DNA of 64,000 nt from Epiperipatus broadwayi. Lineage: Eukaryota > Onychophora > Udeonychophora > Euonychophora > Peripatidae. The DNA is taken from assembly GCA_028023455.1 (NCBI GenBank), contig JAQFVV010012404.1, positions 12,573,421-12,637,420 of the forward strand. Reading direction: 5' to 3'. Position numbers and translations under genes: made by a program. The notes under the pieces were generated by a model. That model did not search any database. It was not told the DNA's origin and was given only the letters and a program-made list of their open reading frames with translations. Positions 51,076 to 62,186 of the stretch are shown here, piece by piece; position 1 is the stretch's first letter; every line of letters begins with the position of its first letter.

Positions 51076-53970
51076 TGTAACAGTCATATTTGAACATTCA
51101 CGCAACAAAATCCAGAGTTTTGGTAAATTATACCAAGGCTAATCTAGATGAGGGTTTGAGACCAAATCCGACCGCACCTCAGCTCCTTCACCAACACTCC
51201 CTGACTTACTACCTTATGAATGACATATATGAGGTCACACTCGTAATCTCTCAATTTCCACGCCGGCAATAGCAAAGGGTAAAACGAGAGACTCGGGGAT
51301 ACTTAACTAAATGTTTTATAGCTTAACCAAACACACTCACACAACCTATGGCTGATTATCTAATGCATATAAAATCATTATGGATGGTGATTTAATATAA
51401 ATAAAGTGAATAATATTGCAGACGTTAATATGTTTTTAAAATTATTTAATATTGACAAAACACAAACAATAACAATTAAATATACTGCATATTCCACTCG
51501 CAGGTGGGATGGTGAAAATATGAACTACACGTTCTGTAATCAATTGTACTTAACGATCATTATTTTATTATATCGTTTATACGTTAATAATTATTTTATG
51601 TCTATACCGATGTCTAAATTATGTTCTGCCATTCCTACTCAGTATGTTAAGGGTTAAACTCTAAGAGAGTGGCAAATTTATCCAATGTGTACTTAAATTT
51701 ATCAATACATGATGAGCAGGCAATGTGCTCTTTATGTAGGTATTCTTAGATAAACTAGATCTTAGGTTCAGATCAATGCTGAACAATTAATATACAACAG
51801 ATAAACTGGCGTTTTGTAGCATAACTTCTGAGGCTACGGCACTATGCAAATTACATCAGATGTGGCTTGAATGTGCTTTTACTCATGAGATTCAGTAACG
51901 TTTACTCGGTTCTCAGATACCGCTCGCCTGCTATACATGAACTTTTAGTTTGGATGCTCGAACAGCCATGATATAAGATGCTGGATTCCGGTGTTCCAGT
52001 TCTGGAGGAGGTAATGGGAATGACCCTTAAAATCATTATCCCATTCAAGAGAAGGCTGTCCGAACTAAGGATGATAAGATAGCCCTTAAAACCTAATCTT
52101 ATCTTAATAATTATATGATAGCAAGGCGGAATGCACCTCAGTGCTTCGTAAAAACTCATTCACAATGCTTTTGGAATCTTAATTATAACAAATAGTACAG
52201 CGCGAAATCTATAGTTTCTTCTACAAACTACCCTACACCAGTTAGTTAAATAAACACTGAAATTGTGCTAAAGAGGACTTTATTAAAATTGATCTAGTTT
52301 ATTAATTAACTACATATTATGTGCAATTACATTAAGGGGGTCCAAAGCATATCTGGGGCTTAAACTTGGCTAACTACTGAATATGCCTTAAATTATCACT
52401 CTCTTTTATTTAACCAAACAAACCTTTTAATAAGCAACATATGTGATATTAAGCTATGCATAGCAGTTCAAATAATACATCAAAGTAGGTTTCGGACCAG
52501 AGACAATCTATAGATATTCCAAATAGCATAATTACTTTACTTGAGAACAAAACGTCTCTTTAAGTTTATAATAATTAATAGTCTCTGCTCCGAAGGCAAA
52601 GCATAAATCAATAAATGCATTTTAACAAAATATATATATAGATGCAAAAGTATAGACGCAAATAGAGAAAATAATAAGGCAAATAAGCTTTTATAAGTTG
52701 AATTTAAAAAAGAGAGTTAAGAATTTGAGATCAGGCAAGATTTACATTTACTTTTAAAGTATTTTAAAATTATACAGGTTGAGATACGTTTATCTAATAC
52801 AGTTAATTACTTTAAGAGATAATACACCTTTTAAACATAGTGTGATTAATTTATAAGATTTGAATGGAAGAGTTTGTGCACATTACTTATTATATAGCTA
52901 GCTTTAGAAAAGATTTATAGATGGCTATAGCTTTTAGATTTAGCTTGATTGAGAAGTGGTTACCGGTTATTTATCTGGAGGTTTGCAGCTTGAAAGTATG
53001 AAATACACGCACGGACTGATTTATCTGAGCTGGTTCATCGATGGGCTATTCTTTAAGTAGGGCTGTGGTTTGGGACTCCGGTCTCCATAAACGGTTCTTG
53101 ACCATCGGGAAGATGGCCTTTGCTTTTCTAGCCAATTATTTGCATGGTAAAAACTAGGCCCATTGCCTGGATATAAGTTGAAACACGAGTAAAGCAAAAT
53201 GGATGACGATTTCTTTTCAACTGGCCTTTTTATATTTTTTTAAACGCCTCCCTCTTACAGTTCATTCACAATCTTTATTTTTAGACTTTAAAACTTAAGA
53301 AGTCTTAATTGCATCCTTCAAATGAATCGGTTGATTGATTTCAGGTTTAATGTTTATTCATTGTTCCTTTTATTTTTCTCAGATTCCAGTTCCAATCTGG
53401 ATTTCAGTGCAGGTTTAATTGTCCAATTTTTATTTTATTAAGAATCCTAAAATCTAGATTTGTACCGGTGGTGTCTCATGAGATTGGTAAAGTTCTTTTC
53501 TTTTCTTTCTTTAAACATTGGATTGCTTCTCCTTTTCTTTTACTGAAAGAGATTTAAGCTGCTAGCGTTTATCATAGATGTGAGAAATCTACAATTGTTT
53601 TTAGTTGCTCTACATGATTAAGTAATTGGGTAACTTCAAAGCCAGTTTGAAATACTTTAGAGAATTCTGTTCTTATCTAATACAATTTTCCCAGCTTGAA
53701 ACCAATTCAATTATTTAAAATCATAAGATGAATATTTATAAAATTATAAGGTGTGTACGTTATATAATGATACAAATATATATACAATTATAGCAGACGT
53801 GCGTGCATATGCAATTACACACATATACGTGTAAATATACGTTTTTATACATGTTAAATTCCCAAGTATATTGTTATATATATGTGTACCTTTGGGGTTT
53901 GAACTAGGGAAATGAAGGCTACTGATTTATAGAATGGGTGAAACGTATGTGATGAAATCATACTGTTTCA
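51076..53970 (-). repeat. 3' LTR of element 3
   Basis: 2895 bp; in element orientation it starts TGAAACAGTATG and ends CTGTTACA. It differs from the other LTR by a few percent, with small indels. TATA-like TATAAAAA on the minus strand at 53227-53234. Confidence 0.9.
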
Positions 53971-54267
53971 TATCAGTGAAGTCCGGAAACAAAAAAAAAG
54001 AATAAAAAAAAATGAATTTACTTATTATTTAAATGAGCAATCATAAGTCATTTTCTGTGTATAAGATTTATGAAATTTATTTCTCACGTTGTATCAGCAC
54101 CTCCCATCCTAACTTTGGCCTACTTAGTACAAAAACAAACAAACACACACACAAAAAAAACACATGACAAACAAATGAATCTTTTCACTCTAAAATCTAA
54201 TCCATTTCTCACTACATCTAATACCTCATTGTTCATAGGGATAAAATATACCTATGCCTTACTCTTA

Positions 54268-54305
<38 letters not shown>

Positions 54306-54451
54306 CATTCCTCTACATCTACTAAATATGCTACCACATCTATGATTATTTATATTGGTGAAATAATAATAATAAAAATAAAAACTACCTCTACCCATAT
54401 GCTTATGTCATACATATATATATTCCTACTGGTAAAAGGTGAACTAGATTC
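53971..54451 (-). other. 3' non-coding end of element 3
   Basis: On the minus strand it ends with two T9 tracts (complements of 54004-54012 and 53991-53999) and then exactly 20 nt to the LTR, as in element 2. A (TA)n array lies at 54271-54303. No polypurine tract. Confidence 0.75.
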
Positions 54452-56600
54452 TTAGATATTAACTATTCCTGATGCATCTGGGGGTTTTGTTTTACGGTCT
54501 ATTTCACCTTTGGCTCTAAGCATTAGAGACCTTGTCAGCTTTGTAACCTTATTCTTTGGAACATCATCTTTAATCTCTCGAAACCTTGTTCCTCGAAACC
54601 TTATCCGCTTTCTCATATTTGAACCATATGATTTTCTCCTACTAAAGACATAAGTATCTTCTTTTCTCCTCTTCCTTTTCCACCCTGTCTTTCCCATTTG
54701 GGTTCTGGCAGTATCGGGGCTACTCTCATAATCAAAAATCACTCCATCCGCCCAGGCCTTGATCTCAGACTTAGCTCCACTATCTTCTGCCCCTCGATCA
54801 AACTTATTCCTTTTGGAAATTTCTGAGAAAGGTCTGTTTTCCAAAACATTCCTATTTATGCAAGTTTCGGTAACCTCAATTGCCTTTAGTTTTAGTACTT
54901 CTGGGTAAGATTTTGGCTTAATTTCTTCAATAACAATAACATGATTCGATGAAATCGAAAGAGGATTTACTTTGTATTCTACATCATTTACTTCCATATC
55001 TATAGAGTCTTCAATGTTCTGAACTATCTTTTGTTGTTCAAAAGATCCCTGCATGATTTCATCAGGTTTCATCTCTTCCATGTTTTCGATATCAATTTCA
55101 GTCTCTGAATAGATTTTTGAATCTTCTGATATCTCCCTATTGATATTACAATTATCAATATTCACAGCATCAATTTTATACTTTTCCATGATCTCACCAC
55201 TGATGTTGGACTCTGTTATAAAATTTACATCAATTTTAGATTTTATTAAATCAGCTTGCGATTCCTCAGCAGTCTTTGTATCCCTTCTAAACTCTTCTAC
55301 AGTTTTTTCATCAATTCTCAACTCTTCCTCCGTTTTTATATCAAAGTTAAACCCCTCAATCCCTACAACTATTTTGGAGTCTTCTACTAGCTTCACGTCC
55401 AATTTACATTCTTTTTCGGTGTTTAATACTATGTCTGTCTTGACTTCTGTATGTACTACCTCTCCTTTTGCAGTTTTAGAGATATATTCCACAATTAGCA
55501 GTTTCCTGAAGGTGGATTGGCAATTTCCATATCACTCTTCCTAATTTCAATTTCTTCCTCTTTAATAATCTCAATTTTTGCTTCATCAGTAATAGGATTT
55601 TCAACCTGTGATTCCCCTGAAATATCTTTGGTTGAAACTTCTAAAGTTCGTTCAACTTGCTTTATCTCAATGGTATCCTCTCGCTTCCTTTGTTTTAACA
55701 TGTTCCTCCACTAAACTATTTTTTTCACTCATTCCCCACATCTCTTTTTGAATACTAACTTGCAACATTTCTTCTACAACCCCTGACTCACTTCTTTGCT
55801 CTTTCGATCTTATTTTAAAAGGAGATTCTGTCTTTTCTACTTCCTCTGTATCTACATCCTCATGGTTACTCTCCTTGTTCTCAGTTTCTCTACCTATCTC
55901 TACAACTTCTTTCACCATTTCACTCTTAGTTTCTCTTAGTTCAACCTCTTCAGGATACCATATTACAGCTTCTTTGTCTTTTTCAGTAACTCTACTCTCT
56001 TCTCTAGCTTTTGATAGTCTCTCCTGTTCCTGCTTGGCTACCTTGTCCCTGGCTTCCTTTTCCTTCTTAATCTTTTGGTCCCTTTCTTCTAGCTCCCTCC
56101 ATATGGCATATAACCTGTCATCTCTCTCTTTCTCCCTTTTTTTCTCTCCTCATCTCTTTCCCTGTCTCTTTTTTCTCTTTCTTTGTCTCCTTCTTTCTTT
56201 CTGCTTCTTTTTCCTTCTCTCTTTCTTTCTTTTCTGCTTCTTTTTCCTTCTCTCTTTCTTTCTTTTCTGCTTCTTTTTCCTTCTCTCTTTCTTTCTTTTC
56301 TGCTTCTTTCTCTGCCTTATTTTGTGCCAGCATGCTGAATATGGCTGCTAACAATTCCTCTCCTTTTTTTGCTGCCTCTTCCAAAGCCTTCTCTGGCTTC
56401 CCCTCAGATTGCTCCCCATATCTGGGTTGTTTTCCTTGTTTTCAGCATCCCCACTTCTCGTAGTTCTCCATACTATATCTTCTTCTGTACTATTAATTTC
56501 TACTATTTCTCTTCCCGATCTTAACCTCTTTCCTTTACTCTCCACTCCCTCTTCTGGCCTTTCCTCTCTTGCCTCACTCTTCTCTACCATTACTCTCTCT
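54452..56600 (-). pseudogene. Gag-like E/K-rich coiled-coil gene of element 3
   Basis: About 700 codons on the minus strand in five frame segments: 56590-56348, 56384-56118, 56117-55667, 55701-55495 and 55492-54452. The N-terminal part has GKRLRSGREIVEINS. Next comes a helix with LLAAIFSMLAQNKAE and three copies of an 11-residue EKKEREKEKEA repeat, then RLYAIWRELEERDQKIKKEK. A long acidic region follows with repeated (E)xSKIDV-like units, and the last 90 residues are basic (GWKRKRRKE, MRKRIRFRGTRFREIK). The long helix and position after a PBS suggest Gag. The acidic middle and basic tail are unusual and I recognise no family for them. The final 346-codon frame (from a GTG at 55492) is open; homopolymer frameshifts break the rest. 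Confidence 0.65.
56200..56310 (-). repeat. 33-bp tandem repeat, three units
   Basis: It encodes the EKKEREKEKEA units in the gag-like gene. The plus strand shows TCTGCTTCTTTTTCCTTCTC three times, 33 bp apart. Confidence 0.9.
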
Positions 56601-58313
56601 TCTGATTTTTGCTAAATGTACTCTAATTTATTCTCAACAGCGCATTGCCATCCTCCCCATTGAAAAGACCATCCATGGATTCTGCCCTACCACTAGTAAA
56701 TACTTAGAACTGAACCAAGCCCTTAATTTATCTAACATATGGGGTTAAAACAACAACCAAACAAAAATTTAACTAATAATAATATTGTTCTTACCCATGC
56801 CTGTCTTCTCTTTCCAACACTGCAGAGCTGCCATCACTATTTCTTTTAACTATGATTGCTTTTTTTTTGAACTTCATTCCCCTTTTAAGTACACACATAT
56901 ATATAGAACAATCTTGCCTGATCATTTGTTTATTCACTCTAGTACAATTGAATCACCAACCAAACTTCCCAACAGTGAGTCCTTTCAATTTTCTCACCCT
57001 GACAACAAATTTATGAGAAACTCTCAGCTATTTAAGAGTTCCGGGCGACAGTTGCCAGTGGATGAGATACCCATATCTATATATAAACGGTATTGGACCT
57101 CACAATATGCATTGCTGTTTATATAACCAAATTTAAAATTTTTCGTTTATTTCTCATTACAAAAATAATTTTTATCAGCCACAGTGTGTTTACATTCCAA
57201 CTCTAGCAAATTTGATTTGAGAAAGTGTGTTATACAACACATAACATAGACTAGAAATTTACATTTTTCACCCACACATATATATATAACTGTGGATAAA
57301 ATTAGAACAATTTTAGTCACTACTTTTGATTACAATTGACCGCTCTTTTGTGGCAAAAAAAAAAATTACCATTGACACGCATACATATATATAAAATATT
57401 TCAAAACGTTTTACTTGCGTATAAAATTCGAAATCAATCTCAGTCATTGTTTTCAATCACAATTGAATGTCCTTTTGTGACAAACAAAAAATTTTTTACC
57501 ATCAACACGCGTATATGAGTATAAAATATTTCCAAAAAAAAATTCTTCCTATTTAACTATTAAAACTATTCTCGACACGCGTATATATTTAAAAACACTT
57601 CAAAATTATTATCTTCCTATTTAACTATTGCTTTTAATTACAATTGAGAAAAAAAGTTTATTATCAATACGCACATATAAAATCATCTTTTTAAAAAAAT
57701 CTTTCATGCTACCTGCCGATTCTAGCATTTATGTTTAGAAATATTACAAATCATATGATCTAAAACAAAACTTTATTTTTCACTCGCATATATATAATTG
57801 ACAAAAGGTGAAATTACTTGCGGCAGTACTACTGATTTTAACATTTGCGTTGGCGTTTAGAAATCTTTTTACGAATTCTATAATCTAAACGACATTTTAC
57901 TTTTTCACTCGCATATATATAAAATTGATAAAATGTGAAATTAATTGTCACTGCCTTTAAATAACAATCAATCAAAAAAAAAAATCAATAAAATATCAAA
58001 ATATAATAATCGAACGTTTCTCTTAGACAAAATAAAATTTTCATTACCAATGCGTGCATTATACATATATATATAAATTCTACGTATATCGTAAATATAA
58101 AATATAATTCGACAAAATATAAAATTGAACTTCAACATAAATCTATATGATTTGTGCGTTCGTATGCATTTAGTTCAGGGCGTGGAGAAAATTAACGAAA
58201 CTCCACGTTTGGCGTTCATATTCGGAAAAAAAAATCTACACGTATATAACGAATGATATGAAAACACATCTATGTTAACATCACCTCTCAGGTATGTAGG
58301 TTTATATTCGAAG
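56601..58313 (-). other. Long leader of element 3
   Basis: About 1.7 kb without open frames, between the PBS and the gag-like gene, comparable in length and texture to the leader of element 2. Much of it (about 57270-58100) is a degenerate repeat array. Confidence 0.65.
57270..58100 (-). repeat. Degenerate repeat array in leader
   Basis: The clearest pair is 57700-57820 and 57830-57947, a unit of about 125 bp sharing CACTCGCATATATATAA, GGTGAAATTA and TTTAGAAAT. Further blocks carry CACGCGTATAT or CACGCATACATATA with ATAAAATATTTC at irregular spacing. Confidence 0.7.
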
Positions 58314-58331
58314 GCCCCAGTTGGCGCGACA
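58314..58331 (-). promoter_or_regulatory. Probable primer-binding site of element 3
   Basis: Minus strand TGTCGCGCCAACTGGGGC, followed by CTTCGAA, 20 nt from the LTR after a T10 tract. It resembles the element 2 site (TGGCGCCCAACATGGGGC followed by TATTCGAA) in layout but has several mismatches, so the priming tRNA is uncertain. Confidence 0.65.
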
Positions 58332-58351
58332 TTCCCAGAAAAAAAAAATTA

Positions 58352-61229
58352 TGTAACAGTCATATTTGAACATTCACGCAATAAAATCCAGTTTTGGTAA
58401 ATTATACCAAGGCTAATCTAGATGAGGGTTTGAGACCAAATCTGATGGCACCTCAGCTCCTTCACCAACACTCCCTGACTTACTACCTTATGAATGACAT
58501 ATATGAGGTCACACTCATAATCTCTCAATTTCCGCGCCGGCAATAGCAAAGGGTAAAACGAGAGACTCGGGGATAATTAAAATGTTTTATAGCTTAACCA
58601 AACACACTCACACAACCTATGGCTGATTATCTAATGCATATAAAATCATTATGGATGGTGATTTAATATAAATAAAGTGAATAATATTGCAGACATTAAT
58701 ATGTTTTTAAAATTATTTAATATTGACAAAACACAAACAATAACAATTAAATATACTGCATATTCCACTCGCAGGTGGGATGGTGAAAATATGAACTACA
58801 CATTCTGTAATCAATTGTACTTAACGATCATTATTTTATATCGTTTATACGTTAATAATTATTTTACATCTATACCGATGTCTAAATTATGTTCTGCCAT
58901 TCCTACTCAGTATGTTAAGGGTTAAACTCTAAGAGTGGCAAATTTATACAATGTGTACTTAAATTTATCAATACATGATGAGCAGGCAATGTGCTCTTTA
59001 TGTAGGTATTTTTAGATAAACTAGATCTTAGGTTCAGATCAATGCTGAACAATTAATATACAACAGATGAACTGGCATTTTGTAGCATAACTTCTGAGGC
59101 TATGGCGCTATGCAAATAACATCAGATGCGGCTTGAATGTGCTTTTACTCATGAGATTCAGTAACGTTTACTCGGTTCTCAGATACCGCTCACCTGCTAT
59201 ACATGAACTTTTAGTTCGGATGCTCGAACAGCCACGATATAAGATGCTGGATTCCAGTGTTCCAGTTCTGGAGAAGGTAATGGGAATGACCCTTAAAATC
59301 ATTATCCCATTCAAGAGAAGGCTGTCCGAACTAAGGATGATAAGATAGCCCTTAAAACCTAATCTTATCTTAATAATTATATGATAGCAAGGCGGAATGC
59401 AACTCAGTGCTTCGTGAAAACTCATTCACAACGCTTTTGGAATCTTAATTATAACAACTAGTAAAGCGCGAAATCTATAGTTTCTTCTGCAAACTACCCT
59501 ACGCCAGTTAATTAAATAAACACTGAAATTGTGCTAAAGAGGACTTTATTAAAATTGATCTAGTTTATTAATTAACTACATATTATATGCAATTACATTA
59601 AGGGGGTCTAAAGCATATCTGGGGCTTAAACTTGGCTAACTACTGAATATGCCTTAAATTATCACTCTCTTTTATTTAACCAAACAAACCTTTTAATAAG
59701 CAACATATGTGATATTAAGCTATGCATAGCAGTTCAAATAATACATCAAAGTAGGTTTCGGACCAGAGACAATCTATAGAAATACCAAACAGCATAATTA
59801 CTTTATTTGAGAACCAAACGTCTCTTTAAGTTATAATAATTAATAGTCTCTGCTCCGAAGGCAAAGCATAAATCAATAAATGCATTTTAACAAAATATAT
59901 ATATAAATGCAAAAGTATAGACGCAAATAGAGAAAATAATAAGGCAAATAAGCTTTTATAAGTTGAATTTAAAAGAGATTTAAGAATTTGAAATCAGGCA
60001 AGATTTACATTTAACTTTTAAAGTATTTTAAAATTATACAAGTTGGGATACGTTTATCTAATACAGTTAATTACTTTAAGAGAATACACCTTTTAAACAT
60101 AGTGTGATTAATTTATAAGATTTGAATGGAAGAGTTTGTGCACATTACTTATTATATAGCTAGCTTTAGGAAAGATTTATAGATGGCTATAGCTTTAAGA
60201 TTTAGTTTGATTGAGAAGTGGTTACCGGTTATTTATCTGGAGGCTTGCAGCTTGAAAGTATAAAATACACACATGGACTGATTTATCTGAGCTGGTTCAT
60301 CATTGGCTATTCTTTAAGTAGGGCTGTGGTTTGGGTCTCTGGGCTCCATAAAACGGTTCTTGACCATCGGGAAGATGGCCTTAGCTTTTCTAGCCACTTA
60401 TTTGCATGGTAGAAACTGAGCCTGCTGCCTGGATATAAGTTGAAACACGAGTAAAGCAAAATGGATGACGATTTCTTTTCAACTGGCCTTTTTATATTTC
60501 TTTAAACCCCTCCCTCTTACAGTTCATTCACAATCTTTATTTTTAGACTTTAAAACTTAAGAAGTCTTAATTGCATCCTTCAAACGAATCGGTTGATTGA
60601 TTTCAGGTTTAATGTTTATTCATTGTTCCTTTTATTTTTCTCAGATTCCAGTTCCAATCTGGATTTCAGTGCAGGTTTAATTGTCCAATTTTTATTTTAT
60701 TAAGAATCCTAAAATCTAGATTTGTACCGGCAGTGCCTCATGAGATTGGTAAAGTTCTTTTCTTTTCTTTCTCTAAACATTGGATTGCTTCTCCTTTTCT
60801 TTTACTGAAAGAGATTTAAGCTGCTAGCATTTTATCATAGACGTGAGAAATCTGCATTTGTTTTTAGTTGCTTTACATGATTAAGTAATTGGGTAACTTC
60901 AAAGCCAGTTTGAAATACTTTAGAGAATTCTGTTCTTATCTAATACAATTTTCCCAGCTTGAAACCAATTCAATTATTTAAAATCATAAGATGAATATTT
61001 ATAAAATTATAAGGTGTGTACGTTATATAATGATACCAATATATATACAATTACAGCAGACGTGCGTGCATATGCAATTACACATATACATGTAAATATA
61101 CGTTTTTATACGTTAAATTCCCAAGTATATTGTTATATATATGTGTACCTTTAGGGTTTGAACTAGGGAAATGAAGGCTACTGATTTATAGAATAGGTGA
61201 AACATATGTGATGAAATCATACTGTTTCA
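58352..61229 (-). repeat. 5' LTR of element 3
   Basis: 2878 bp, the right-hand copy in window order. A TATA-like TATAAAAA on the minus strand at 60489-60496 lies about 730 nt into the LTR in element orientation, so R plus U5 would be about 2.1 kb, again long. Confidence 0.9.
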
Positions 61230-62062
61230 ATATGGCCGATTGAAAATTTTCAAAAAACCCCGGAAGATGATCCTAATTATTATTATATAAATCAGCCTAA
61301 CTATTCTAATATTTTGTCTGATGTTAATAATATTTCAAATTTATCAGATAATACTTTAGTTAATCAACCTCAATGTACAAAAATACAAAGCCTAAGTAAT
61401 GACACTATAAACATTATGGCTTCAAATTCCCAGGTCAGCCTAACAAAAAATTCTTGGATTGATAAGCCTCTCTCAAAACCAGCATATATCAGGAAAATAT
61501 CTAATAAGCAATCTAAATTAGATAAGTTCGAAAATAATTCCAATTCAGAATCAACCTCGACTGACTCTTGCAGTGAGCCAGAAGAGGAATCATACCATTA
61601 CAAACTAACTCTACAGCAGATGGAAAAAAATAATGAATCAAATAATATTGATAAACCTGCTAAGATTCTTACAACTAATCCAAATTCACCAAAGCACTTT
61701 AAAAAATCTATCTCAGAAGAAATTGAAGCTTGATAAATTGCAGAGCCTCAGTGATAAAATACAAACATATTATTCAAACATTCCCTTACTTAGAAATACC
61801 GCGGAAAATTCAAATCAAGATGATTCAAGCAATATTTTTCAGAATTTAACTGAAAAAATAAGTAATAATCAAATTACTAACCAGGATTATTCATCGGAAG
61901 AATTAGAAATATAAAGTAAAATGATTGTAGATAATTCGCTGACTTACACACAGACTTACCCTATAAAATCTAGCATAGATGAAATTTTCTCTCCAAAACA
62001 AGGCAGTAATAGTGATCATCCAGTCCAATTAAAACTACACAAAACGAATATATACACCCTCT

Positions 62063-62147
<85 letters not shown>

Positions 62148-62149
62148 AA

Positions 62150-62186
<37 letters not shown>

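Larger units (their letters stand above)
51076..61229 (-). mobile_element. LTR retrotransposon 3 (minus strand, no pol)
   Basis: Two direct repeats of about 2.9 kb (51076-53970 and 58352-61229) enclose a 4.4-kb interior. ATAT at 51072-51075 and 61230-61233 is the target duplication. Minus orientation is shown by the PBS-like site left of the right-hand LTR, by the minus-strand coding region, and by T tracts placed as in element 2. The interior contains one broken gag-like gene and no protease, reverse transcriptase or integrase. It is therefore non-autonomous and may have used proteins from an element such as element 2. The insertion splits a LINE ORF1. Confidence 0.9.

Noticed and set aside
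51406-51657. 83-codon frame in element 3 LTR (second copy at 58677-58925)
   Set aside because: Present twice only because of the LTR duplication; no motif and a frame-length change of one codon between copies.
55140-56351. Plus-strand serine/phenylalanine-rich frames over element 3
   Set aside because: Complement of the E/K-rich gag-like gene; the minus strand has coherent coiled-coil structure and correct placement relative to the PBS.
58330-58351. Purine run AGAAAAAAAAAA as a polypurine tract, implying plus orientation for element 3
   Set aside because: The PBS-like site, the coding strand and the T-tract layout shared with element 2 all support minus orientation; in that orientation this run is the T tract between LTR and PBS.
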